The notes under the pieces were generated by a model. The model was not told the origin of the DNA. It worked only from the letters and a program-made list of their open reading frames with translations, and ran no database searches. The position numbers were made by a program, and so were the translations under genes. Positions 9,211 through 17,069 of a stretch of DNA of 64,000 nt are shown one piece after another. Origin of the DNA: Chelatococcus sp. HY11 (GTDB lineage: Bacteria > Pseudomonadota > Alphaproteobacteria > Rhizobiales > Beijerinckiaceae); the NCBI RefSeq assembly GCF_018398335.1, contig NZ_JAHBRX010000001.1, forward strand, positions 2,534,001 to 2,598,000. The letters run 5' to 3'. Position 1 is the first letter of the stretch, and each line of letters begins with the position of its first letter.

Positions 9211-9561
9211 TTACTCCCGGGCCTCCTGCCAGTGGGGATAAGTGACATAGGCGGTGAGCGCCCCCTGCTCGTGCGAGCGGATCGTGACCTTCTCGCCCTT
9301 GGGCATATGGACGATCTCGCCTGGCCCTGCGGTGACGCTGCCTGAGTTTCCCGCCACCGACAGCCGCCCCTCGAGAACGACCATCACATCATCGACGGCC
9401 ATCGTCTCCTCGAGTGTCTGGTTCGGCCCATAGCGCCCATAGCCGATGGTGATTGGGGAGCCATGGCGCTGATCGACCAGATTGCCCACAAACACGTCCC
9501 CGTCCTGTCCGGGGGAACGCTCCAGCGCTGCGTCGGAGATGGCGAACTTGCGAACCTTCAT
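9211..9561 (-). CDS. EutQ-like single-domain cupin
   Basis: 116 residues starting MKVRKFAISDAAL at an ATG with AAGGAACAGG upstream. The double-stranded beta-helix is seen in TIGYGRYGPNQTLEETMAVD, VMVVLEGRLSVAG, and AGPGEIVHMPKGEKVTIRSHEQ. Conserved metal-binding histidines are largely replaced, as in EutQ-type cupins, so catalytic activity is uncertain. It follows the pirin gene on the same strand after 152 bases, giving a two-gene cupin pair. The longer frame to 9699 runs through a Gly/Pro-rich low-complexity stretch and is not used. Confidence 0.75.
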   Translation of the reverse strand: MKVRKFAISDAALERSPGQDGDVFVGNLVDQRHGSPITIGYGRYGPNQTLEETMAVDDVMVVLEGRLSVAGNSGSVTAGPGEIVHMPKGEKVTIRSHEQGALTAYVTYPHWQEARE

Positions 9562-9713
9562 GGGACCTGTTCCTTCTAACCGGTGTGGTCGAGTGGCTGG
9601 CCTGAACTCTCGTGTGCCAACGCGAAATCTCAGGATGATCTTGTTCATGTCGCCCCGCCCGCCCAAGCCGCCCCTGTCGCCCAAGCCGCCGGCGATCATG
9701 TTATCTCCCCCGG

Positions 9714-10649
9714 TCAGTCCGGAAGGGGGATGTGCTCATCCCGGTCATCGGCCGGGAGATCGAAGCGGCCCTTGCCCCAGTTCTGCGCGCGCCATTCGGC
9801 TTTGGCTTCTTCGATGCGTTCCTGCGAAGACGCGACGAAATTCCACCAGATGTAGCGGGGTCCCGAAAGGCTCGCGCCGCCGAGGACCATCAAGCGCGCG
9901 CCTCTGTCACCAGCCGCGACGGTGATTCTGTCGCCCGGACGGAAGACCATCATCCGACCGGCCTCGAAATCCTGGCCGGCGATCGAGATCGAGCCTTCGA
10001 CGATGTAGATACCCCGGTCCTCGTGATCCTGCGGCATCGGCAGCCGGCTTCCCGCGTCAAGCTTCACGTCGGCGTAGAAGGTTTCCGAGTACATTGTCGC
10101 AGGGGCCTTCTCGCCATAGGCGTTGCCGAGGATGAGCCGGACCGAGACGCCGCTATCCTCGATCACCGGCAGCGCTTCCTTGCCATGATGCTCGAACATC
10201 GGTGCCATATCCTCGTGACGCTCGGGCAGCGCCAGCCAAGTCTGGATTCCGAACAGGCTGTTCGGGCCACTGCGGGCCGTCGAGGAGGTGCGCTCGGAAT
10301 GGGACACACCACGACCGGCAACCATCCAGTTCAATTCGCCGGGACGGATGATTTGGTCGGCCCCGGTGCTGTCCCGATGATGAAAGTCGCCACGAAACAG
10401 GTAGGTGACGGTGCCCAGACCGATATGCGGGTGCGGCCGGACATCGACCCCCTGCCCCGTCAGAAACTCGGCGGGGCCCGCCTGATCGAAAAAGATGAAG
10501 GGCCCCACCATCTGCCGCTTTGGCGCCGGCAGGGCGCGCCGGACCTCGAAGCCGCCGAGGTCGCGTGTTCGCGGAACGATGAGGGTCTCGATCGCGTCAA
10601 TGCCGACCGCATCGGGACAGCCGGGTTCGACCGCCGGGTTCCAACTCAT
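9714..10649 (-). CDS. pirin family protein (bicupin)
   Basis: About 311 residues. The first cupin carries FIFFDQAGPAEF and the metal motif RPHPHIGLGTVTYLFRGDFHHRDSTG, with two conserved His; GELNWMVAGRGVSHSERT follows. The second cupin contains the EDRGIYIVEGSISIAGQDFE segment. The C-terminal YIWWNFVASSQERIEEAKAEW is the standard pirin tail. Bacterial pirins bind iron and may act as quercetinase-type dioxygenases or redox sensors. I start at the ATG at 10649 (MSWNP), nine bases from AGAGG; an in-frame ATG at 10658 is possible. Confidence 0.87.
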   Translation of the reverse strand: MSWNPAVEPGCPDAVGIDAIETLIVPRTRDLGGFEVRRALPAPKRQMVGPFIFFDQAGPAEFLTGQGVDVRPHPHIGLGTVTYLFRGDFHHRDSTGADQIIRPGELNWMVAGRGVSHSERTSSTARSGPNSLFGIQTWLALPERHEDMAPMFEHHGKEALPVIEDSGVSVRLILGNAYGEKAPATMYSETFYADVKLDAGSRLPMPQDHEDRGIYIVEGSISIAGQDFEAGRMMVFRPGDRITVAAGDRGARLMVLGGASLSGPRYIWWNFVASSQERIEEAKAEWRAQNWGKGRFDLPADDRDEHIPLPD

Positions 10650-10853
10650 GCACGCCATCCTCTCATCAGACTTCCGGTCCTGGGCTTCCAGAACGTCTAA
10701 AGTGGCGCGCGACCCTCGATCAAACTAGCCCCGTGATGCGCTAAGCCGTGTCGCAGCAAGTGGAACGCGCCGGCGACGTCCGCGAACACGGCGGCTTGCA
10801 TGGGTACGATCGTCGAACACGATTGCTTGACCAGGCGTCGAGCCGCGCGTGTC

Positions 10854-11747
10854 CTAGCCGTCATGGCCCCAGACGTCCGGATTACGTGCGAAGTACTCGA
10901 TCAGCATCTCCGTGAGCACCCGCACTTTCCGCGTGGGATGCTGACTCGGCGGGCGGACGACATACGCGGCTCCCGGAGGCACCGGATAGCGTGTCATGAT
11001 CGGGATCAGCGCGCCGGAGGCCACATATTCATGCGTGATGCAGTTCGGGAGCCAGGCGATGCCGAGACCTGCCGCCGCCGCCGCGGCAAGCGCCGTGGCG
11101 CTGTCGGCCTTGAACCTGCCCTGCGGCTGAACCGTGACGATCTTGTCGCCATCCATGAACTGCCAGGTTTCCGTTCCCTGCATGAGGGACTGATGGGTGA
11201 CGAGTTCGTCCGGGGCTTCGGGTGACCCGTGCGCTTCGACATAACCCGGGCTTGCGACAAGCTTTCCATGGATCGGCCCGACGCGCCTCGCGATCAGGTT
11301 GGAATCCTGAAGGTAGGCGCCCCGGATCGCGCAATCGAAACCCTCTACGATGAGATCGACGAAGCGATCACTGTAGGAGGTGTGGACGTGGAGCTGCGGA
11401 TGCTGACGCGCCATTTCCGCTATAACGGGGGCGAAATGCGTCGGGCCGAAAGTAAGCGGCATTGCGACCCTCAGGACGCCACGCAGTTCGCCGGTGGGGA
11501 CGATCGTTTCCCTGGCCGTATCGATCTCGGCGCCGGCTCGGGCCGCATGGTCTCTGAACGTGATGCCCGCCTCGGTGAGCGCGGCGCCGCGGGTCGTGCG
11601 CGCAAGAAGCTGGACGCCGAGCTCCGCTTCGATCCGTAAAAGCCGCCGACTGACGATCGATTTGGAGACGCCGAGCCGGCGCGCGGCGGCCGACACGCCC
11701 CCCGCGTCAGCCACCGCTACGAATGTTCGGAGATCCTCGATGTCCAA
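10854..11747 (-). CDS. LysR-family transcriptional regulator (TTG start)
   Basis: 297 residues. The N-terminal winged helix-turn-helix reads DLRTFVAVADAGGVSAAARR then LGVSKSIVSRRLLRIEAELG, with the substrate-binding domain from about residue 90 (LRGVLRVAMPLTFGPTHFAP, FDCAIRGAY). The start codon is TTG at 11747, nine bases downstream of GAGGA; no ATG or GTG in frame fits better. It is divergent from the quinone oxidoreductase at 12118 across 370 bases and is its likely regulator. It is related to but distinct from the LysR at 3545. Confidence 0.86.
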   Translation of the reverse strand: MDIEDLRTFVAVADAGGVSAAARRLGVSKSIVSRRLLRIEAELGVQLLARTTRGAALTEAGITFRDHAARAGAEIDTARETIVPTGELRGVLRVAMPLTFGPTHFAPVIAEMARQHPQLHVHTSYSDRFVDLIVEGFDCAIRGAYLQDSNLIARRVGPIHGKLVASPGYVEAHGSPEAPDELVTHQSLMQGTETWQFMDGDKIVTVQPQGRFKADSATALAAAAAAGLGIAWLPNCITHEYVASGALIPIMTRYPVPPGAAYVVRPPSQHPTRKVRVLTEMLIEYFARNPDVWGHDG

Positions 11748-12117
11748 TTCGGGCGTTCCTCGTTTCGCGACGCAGCGTACCAGACTATGGCACTAGCCCG
11801 TCACCAAAAGGAACGTCAGAATGCTTTTGGCAGCGTCACAGCCTGGCGCGTGTCTCGAAGCGGCTCGCTGACGACCTATCCCTTTTCTCGCTCGGGATGC
11901 TGACGGTGGACGCCGACGTGCTGAACGCCGACCTTCTGGCGTTCGTCACGCATTGAAGCGGCTGCGGGCAGGTCTCTCAGCCTCAGGACCTGTCGCCGCG
12001 TTCCGGCGCCTCTTCCGGAATGGACGCCGTATTTGCTGGCCCCTGCCATAGTCAACGGCCCCCTTGCCGACGCGCCTAACCGTTCTCCAAAGCGCGTCAT
12101 GGCGCGATGAGATAACC
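11748..12117. other. divergent intergenic region between LysR and quinone oxidoreductase
   Basis: 370 bases with no convincing gene. A short open frame on the plus strand ends at 11956 and reads like protein for its last ~38 codons (RVSKRLADDLSLFSLGMLTV), but it has no start with a ribosome site, so it may be a remnant. LysR operator half-sites would be expected here, but I could not pick one out confidently. Confidence 0.4.
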
Positions 12118-13077
12118 ATGAAAGCAGCCATCTACGATCATCCCGGCCCGCCGGATGTCCTTCGCCACGCGGATGTGCCCGATCCGGTTTGCCCAAGCGA
12201 CGGTGTCCTGATCCGCGTCGAGGCTGCCGCTGTCGAGGGCGGCGACCTGATCAATCGCGCGTCCACGCCTCCGCCTCATCCAGCCTTCGTCGTCGGCTAT
12301 GCGGCCGCCGGCGCAATCATCGCGGTCGGAGAGAACGTGAAGGATCGTCAGGTGGGCCAGAAGGTGACGAGCTTCGATCTCGCCGGTTCGCACGCGGAGT
12401 TGCGCGCCGTTGCCGCCAACCGGACCTGGCCTGTGCCGCAAGGGCTCGACATGGCCGCTGCCGCGGCTCTGCCGATCGCGTTCGGGACCGCCCATCATTG
12501 CCTCTTCGCGCGAGGCGGTTTGAAGCGTGGGGAGACCGTCCTCATCCAGGCCGGCGCCGGTGGCGTCGGACTCGCCGCCATCCAGCTCGCGCATCAAGCA
12601 GGCGCGACTGTGCTCGCGACGGTCTCCGGGGTCGAGAGGGCAGAGCGCCTTATCGAGCTTGGCCTGGATCATGCGATCGATCATCACTCGTCCGACGTCG
12701 TCGATACGGTCATGCGCCTGACGGAAGGGCGTGGCGCAGATCTCGTCGTGGACCCGGTAGGAACCACCTTGCAAGGTTCCCTGGCGGTGCTCCGTCCCGA
12801 GGGGCGGCTGGTCTTCGTCGGCAACGCCGGCGGTTCGCAGCTCAATATCAATCTGTGGCCCGCGCTCCAGGCGAACCAATCGCTTTTTGGTGTCTTCATG
12901 GGAACGCAATTGGAGAAGCCGGATGTATACCTCACGGTCTCCCGCATGCTGGAGCTGGCGGCAACCGGGAGCCTCAAGGTGATCGTGGACAGGACGTTTC
13001 CCCTCGCGGCGGCTGCTGAGGCCCATGCCTATGCCGAAAACAATTCCATCCTCGGGCGCGTCGTCATCGTCTCGTAG
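12118..13077 (+). CDS. zinc-independent quinone oxidoreductase (MDR superfamily)
   Basis: 319 residues. MKAAIYDHPGPPDVLRHADV begins the GroES-like domain, and the catalytic-zinc cysteines are absent. The NAD(P)H Rossmann motif is LIQAGAGGVGLAAIQLAHQA near residue 145, and GRVVIVS closes the protein, as in Qor/zeta-crystallin-type reductases. They reduce quinones or alpha,beta-unsaturated carbonyls with NADPH. The ATG at 12118 is the natural domain start; the upstream extension to 12064 has no support. It is likely co-transcribed with the RidA gene 58 bases downstream. Confidence 0.88.
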   Translation: MKAAIYDHPGPPDVLRHADVPDPVCPSDGVLIRVEAAAVEGGDLINRASTPPPHPAFVVGYAAAGAIIAVGENVKDRQVGQKVTSFDLAGSHAELRAVAANRTWPVPQGLDMAAAAALPIAFGTAHHCLFARGGLKRGETVLIQAGAGGVGLAAIQLAHQAGATVLATVSGVERAERLIELGLDHAIDHHSSDVVDTVMRLTEGRGADLVVDPVGTTLQGSLAVLRPEGRLVFVGNAGGSQLNINLWPALQANQSLFGVFMGTQLEKPDVYLTVSRMLELAATGSLKVIVDRTFPLAAAAEAHAYAENNSILGRVVIVS

Positions 13078-13135
13078 AGGCAATGAGCGCCCCGGTCAGG
13101 TGATGGCGCCCATCGAACCAAACCAGGAGAGAAAA

Positions 13136-13537
13136 ATGGATAAGCCCGAATTCATCGTCACGCCGGGCTTTGGCGAACGTTTCCGCCAAACCTTGCATTT
13201 CTCGACAGCCGTCAAGATCGGGAACCGGGTGGAGACGTCTGGCCAGGGTGGTTGGAATGACGACCTGCAGATTCCCGAGGCAATCGAGGATGAGATCGCC
13301 GCGGCCTTTGGCAATATCGAGCTTGTTCTGGCGAAGGCCGGCGCGAGCTGGAGCCATGTCATTCACATCAACACTTATCATGTCGGTGGCTTTCCGCCGG
13401 TCGTGAACGAAACGATCGTGAAGCTGTGCCGCCAGTACATGCCCAACCACGCACCAGTCTGGACGCAGGTGGGGGTCGAGGCTTTAGGCTTGCCGGCGAT
13501 GCGCTTCGAGATTCGCGTCACCGCCATCATCCATTAG
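13136..13537 (+). CDS. RidA/YjgF-family protein
   Basis: 133 residues, the usual length. Landmarks are LHFSTAVKIGNRVETSGQGG, the AAAFGNIELVLAKAGASWSH helix, and PVWTQVGVEALGLPAMRFEI near the C-terminus. RidA trimers hydrolyse reactive enamine/imine intermediates such as 2-aminoacrylate. Some relatives act in aromatic or pyrimidine catabolism. AGGAGAGAAAA precedes the ATG. It sits behind the quinone oxidoreductase, as expected in a small catabolic or detoxification unit. Confidence 0.87.
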   Translation: MDKPEFIVTPGFGERFRQTLHFSTAVKIGNRVETSGQGGWNDDLQIPEAIEDEIAAAFGNIELVLAKAGASWSHVIHINTYHVGGFPPVVNETIVKLCRQYMPNHAPVWTQVGVEALGLPAMRFEIRVTAIIH

Positions 13538-13606
13538 GCGGCTTCCGCCACGCGAGGAACCAACACCGGCTAAATGCATTGCGATGGTGTCGCATGGAGC
13601 GATGCT

Positions 13607-13825
13607 ATGCCTGATACCTCAATTCGGCACCGCCATGGGCAGATTGGCCAGCACCGCTTGTTCCTTCGCGAGGCGGGTCCAAACGGCGCCCCAGTGCTGC
13701 TGCCGCCGCACGGCTATCCCTACGCGTCCCGCTGTCGCTCGTCCGCGAGTTTCTCTCCCGACATCATGCCTGTCGCCACGCACCGCGCCGGCAGGAGCCG
13801 GCGCGACCTGTTGTCACTTTCTTGA
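13607..13825 (+). pseudogene. broken alpha/beta hydrolase N-terminus
   Basis: From the ATG at 13607 the frame reads MPDTSIRHRHGQIGQHRLFL then REAGPNGAPVLLPPHGYPYA. That is the opening strand pair and the oxyanion HGxP motif of epoxide-hydrolase/haloalkane-dehalogenase-type enzymes, which are normally about 280-300 residues. After HGYPYAS the reading degenerates and stops at 13825, and the nucleophile and acid/His parts are absent. A deletion, probably with a frame change, has removed most of the gene. The next gene starts only 11 bases later. Confidence 0.55.
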
Positions 13826-13836
13826 AGGAGGCTGCC

Positions 13837-14163
13837 ATGCCGACCAAGCCGGCCATTGCCCGCATCTGGCGCGGACGCACACGCCGCGACCGCGCCGACG
13901 AGTATGAGGCCTATAACCGCAGGGAGGGCGTTCCGCCGCTTGAAAAGACCGCGCTCGGCGTGCAGCTTTTCCGTGAAGACAGCGGAGAGGAAACGTGGTT
14001 CACCACCATCTCCTACTGGGCCGACATGGACGCGATGACCGCGTTCACCAAGGGCGATCCGACAAAGGTCCATCATCTCGACCGCGACGCCGAGTTGTTG
14101 ATTGAGCTACCCGAACGCATTGAGATCCACCGCATCCTGATCGACCGGCAGGGGCTGCGCTGA
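13837..14163 (+). CDS. ABM-domain-like small protein
   Basis: 108 residues starting at the ATG at 13837, preceded by AAGGAGG. AIARIWRGRTRRDRADEYEA opens the domain, followed by a strand around GVQLFREDSGEETWFTTISY and the WADMDAMTAFTKGD helix. This is the dimeric alpha-beta barrel arrangement of antibiotic-biosynthesis-monooxygenase-like proteins of 100-110 residues. It may be a monooxygenase or only a binding protein. It follows the broken hydrolase and is the last intact metabolic gene of the island. Confidence 0.68.
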   Translation: MPTKPAIARIWRGRTRRDRADEYEAYNRREGVPPLEKTALGVQLFREDSGEETWFTTISYWADMDAMTAFTKGDPTKVHHLDRDAELLIELPERIEIHRILIDRQGLR

Positions 14164-14637
14164 AGGAGGTTGTGGCGAGGTCGACAGGGGGAGCCGAGCC
14201 GCATTTCATGAGCGAACCCAAAGCCCTCCCGCACCGTATCGCCAGCGATCTCGCTCTCGATCTCGCCAATACCTTCGGTGTTCACGATATGGTGGGCAAG
14301 GGCTGGCCGGCGTCGGCCAGCGAGGCACGCTGCGCCTGCGCCGTCCAAAGGACAGCGTCAGCGTCCTGTCGGCATTCGATCCCGATCAGATCGGCGCGGA
14401 TGGACCTGGCTCGACGGACGGCTGCCGCCCCCCTTCATCTCCGGATCATGCGTGTGGTGACGATCCGCCTCGCCGCCGCCGCCGGAAGTCTGGCTACGGC
14501 GATCGCGCTCGTCATCCGCAGGCGGCTTTCGAACGACGTGTCCGTCTTTCGCATTCTCATGCGATGCGCCAGGCCCGCCATGACGAATGGATGCTGGCGT
14601 CTTGGTTGAAGTTGACACGTAGGAGCTCCTATCAGCA
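14164..14637. other. degenerate stretch with a possible CGNR-protein remnant
   Basis: About 470 bases without an intact gene. On the plus strand from 14208 the frame reads MSEPKALPHRIASDLALDLA followed by NTF, similar to the opening LALDFxNT motif of CGNR zinc-finger/ABATE proteins. It then turns into arginine- and alanine-rich nonsense, and a different plus frame from about 14280 looks more protein-like. I take this as a decayed gene at the edge of the island; the family call is weak. Confidence 0.3.
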
Positions 14638-14817
14638 TTAACGGTCTTGCTGAAGACCTTGATGGGTCGTGTTTTGCCGAATGTTCGCTTGATCCCCCTT
14701 CTGCGCGGGGTTTTCATTCGCCTTTTGGGTGGCGGGTTTTTCCTTGTCCGCGCGAGGTCCCGTGGGGCCCTTTCCGGATCTTCCCCCTGCTGGAATGGGG
14801 GGAGGCTTTTGTGACAT
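14638..14817 (-). CDS. small hydrophilic hypothetical protein (59 aa)
   Basis: The ATG at 14817 has AGGAG nine bases upstream. The product begins MSQKPPPIPAGGRSGKGPTG and ends DQANIRQNTTHQGLQQDR. It is rich in Gly, Lys, Pro, Gln and Asn, with no membrane segment, and is probably disordered. I recall short alphaproteobacterial proteins with the same ANIxQNTTxQGxQQDR tail, so it is probably conserved, but I know no function. It lies between the degenerate stretch and the integrase scrap. Confidence 0.6.
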   Translation of the reverse strand: MSQKPPPIPAGGRSGKGPTGPRADKEKPATQKANENPAQKGDQANIRQNTTHQGLQQDR

Positions 14818-15003
14818 TTCGGATCTCCTGGCTTTGGCGACGCGAATCGGCACCTGGAAGATCAATCGACACCTGACACACATGTTCCGAGGCGGGGTCG
14901 AATCAATCCCGCTTCCTCAGCAGCTTGAGAGGGACGGAGAAGCAATGACAGAGGAGAAACAATAGAGAATGCGGCAAATGTCTGGTGACCGGCTTTCCTC
15001 ACG

Positions 15004-15189
15004 ATGACTCGCGGGGAGGCTGTCTCTGAGGCGCTCGAGGCGGGAGCTCAGCCGGCCGACGCAATGAAGGCGGCGACACATGAACAGATGTCCACGACCA
15101 TGATATACAATCGAGAGGCTTTGGAGCAGATGGACGTGTCGCGAAGCTTCGCGTGGAGCGTTCGGACCAATCTGAACGGGAACCGGTAA
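15004..15189 (+). pseudogene. C-terminal scrap of a tyrosine integrase
   Basis: A 61-codon frame contains DAMKAATHEQMSTTMIYNRE. This matches the end of phage-type integrases, where the histidine of the GH(K/E)xMSTT stretch is followed by the tyrosine nucleophile (I-Y-N-R). The upstream Arg and HxxR boxes are missing, so it cannot be active. It ends 30 bases from the 3' end of tRNA-Arg(ACG), exactly where an integrase of a tRNA-targeting island is expected. I read it as the relic of the element that brought in the 1-15 kb region. Confidence 0.5.
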
Positions 15190-15219
15190 CACGCACCCCG
15201 GATATAGGTGCTAAGTCAT

Positions 15220-15296
15220 TGGCGCGCCGGGGAAGATTCGAACTCCCGACCCCCAGATTCGTAGTCTGGTGCTCTATCCAGCTGAGCTACCGGCGC
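15220..15296 (-). tRNA. tRNA-Arg(ACG)
   Basis: A 77-base cloverleaf on the minus strand with acceptor arms GCGCCGG and CCGGCGC, a D-arm GCTCAGCTGGATAGAGC, an anticodon arm CCAGA-CTACGAA-TCTGG with anticodon ACG, a T-arm GGGAGTTCGAATCTTCC, and an encoded CCA. Its 3' end faces left, toward the integrase scrap and accessory island. Codons read would be CGU/CGC/CGA after adenosine deamination at position 34. Confidence 0.97.
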
Positions 15297-15587
15297 GCGT
15301 CCCGCTGATGAAGCAACATATTGCTGTCATCAGGTGAGGTCGGTGAATTAGAACCTCCCGCTTCGCTTGGCAAGCCCCTTTAGTCACAAGACTGAAAGAA
15401 AGTGGTCAATTGGGGATAACCTCCCCCGGGAGCGCCTGTGAGGAACCAGCGGACGTCGGGGCCGTGGGGTGCATTGCCATCTGGACATCGCCTGCCGCTC
15501 GCGGTGGCCATTCCTGGCAGGGATCGGCGCGCTCATGCGTCAGACATGGCCTTGCAGCAAGCCCGCCTGATGCGGACTTGCTCCAGA

Positions 15588-17057
15588 TCAGGCAGCGCGA
15601 TCCGGTATCACGATGCGGAAATGCGCGCCCTTCTCGGACGGTTCGAGCGTGATGTCTCCGCCATGCAGATGGACGAGTTCGGCCGCGATGGCGAGACCAA
15701 GGCCGGAGCCGCCCGCGCGGGTCGTGCCTTGGAACGCCTCGAACAGCTTGCCACGGGCTTTCTCGGCGACACCGGGGCCATTGTCGATGATGTCGATGGT
15801 CACGGCACTGGGGCGGTCGCTTGCGCGCCGCGCTGTCACGACGAGACGGCGCGGCTCGCCGACAGGTGGATGCTGTTCCATGGCCTGCAGGGCATTGCGG
15901 CACAGGTTGAGCAGCACCCGTGACATCTGCTCGGCATCCGCATCGATGACGAGATCCGGCTGGATGTCCTGCACGAATTCTAGGTCATCCCCGACATCGA
16001 GGAGATCGCGCAGGTCTGAAAACAGCGGTGCCGCCGGCGCACGCCGGCGCTGAGGCACAGGCTCCGCCGCGCCGCCATAGGCGAGCGTCGCCTGGCAGAA
16101 ATCGATGGCTCGCCCCAGCGTGGCGACAAGACGTGGCGCGAAACGCGCCGTGCCCGGATCGGCGACCTGCAGGAGACGATCGGACAGAAGTTGCGCCGCA
16201 GTGAGCATGTTGCGCAAGTCGTGGTTGATCTTGCTGACGGCGAGGCCGAGGGCCGCGAGATGCCGCTTCTGGCGCAGGACGTCCGCAAGGCTGTTCTCCA
16301 TCTCCGCGAGCGCCCGTTCGGCGATGCCGATCTCGTCGCTGCGCGCCGAGGGTACGATGATGCGGCTTGAGTCCTCCGGGGCGGAGGCGAAGGCCGCGAC
16401 ATTCGCGGAGAGCCGCCGGACGGGACGGACGATCAGCCAGTGCAGGGCGAGATAGACCAGCCCGGCCGTAATCGCCGAGATGATCAGGGAGACGAGGAGA
16501 ATGCGGCGGGAGAAATCGAGCATCGCCGACCGGAGCGGCCGCGGATCGATGATCATTTCCACGAAGGCAGCAGCGCCCATGCCCGGTCCGATGACCCGCA
16601 CCGGCTGGTCGTTCGTCTGTAGCAGGGTGCGGAAGGCGTCCACGATCAGGGTCGGCCAGTCGGGCTCACGCAGATCGATGGTCTCGGCCACCTCGGCCGG
16701 CGTATCGGCGAGCGCGACCAGATGGCGGGCGCCGCCGACCTTCACGGCGATGGCTTGCGCGCCGACGCTCGCGAGGAGCTTCTGCTCGAAGGCGGGGTTG
16801 ATACCGCCCTCCGGCGTGGCTTCCAGCACGAGCCCGGCGACCTGGGCCGTAGACAGCCTGTCGTTCAGCCAAGAAACACGAAAACTCGCGATCGAAGGCC
16901 CATAGATCAGCACTTCGGCGATCATGACGAAGAGCACGGTGAGGATCAGGAGGCGCGCCGAAAGCCCGAACAAAGGCGCAGAGCCGCCACTCGGGTGAGG
17001 CCGCGCCGCGCCCTCAGCTCCGAGAATTGGCGGAAGTTGGGATCGGGAGCCCTCCAT
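15588..17057 (-). CDS. orphan sensor histidine kinase (membrane, HAMP)
   Basis: 489 residues. A first transmembrane helix near 32-52 (LLILTVLFVMIAEVLIYGPS) and a second near 185-210 (ILLVSLIISAITAGLVYLAL) enclose a periplasmic sensor of about 135 residues. A HAMP segment follows (VRPVRRLSANV), then an H-box with the phospho-acceptor in KINHDLRNML, an N-box LLNLCRNALQAM, and the ATP lid DNGPGVAEKARGKLFEAFQG with GGSGLGLAIAAELVHLHGGD. No response regulator gene is nearby. It starts 12 bases after the flavoprotein gene and is the last gene of the engB operon, so its signal may relate to that redox protein. Confidence 0.88.
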   Translation of the reverse strand: MEGSRSQLPPILGAEGAARPHPSGGSAPLFGLSARLLILTVLFVMIAEVLIYGPSIASFRVSWLNDRLSTAQVAGLVLEATPEGGINPAFEQKLLASVGAQAIAVKVGGARHLVALADTPAEVAETIDLREPDWPTLIVDAFRTLLQTNDQPVRVIGPGMGAAAFVEMIIDPRPLRSAMLDFSRRILLVSLIISAITAGLVYLALHWLIVRPVRRLSANVAAFASAPEDSSRIIVPSARSDEIGIAERALAEMENSLADVLRQKRHLAALGLAVSKINHDLRNMLTAAQLLSDRLLQVADPGTARFAPRLVATLGRAIDFCQATLAYGGAAEPVPQRRRAPAAPLFSDLRDLLDVGDDLEFVQDIQPDLVIDADAEQMSRVLLNLCRNALQAMEQHPPVGEPRRLVVTARRASDRPSAVTIDIIDNGPGVAEKARGKLFEAFQGTTRAGGSGLGLAIAAELVHLHGGDITLEPSEKGAHFRIVIPDRAA

Positions 17058-17069
17058 CCGCTTGGTCCA

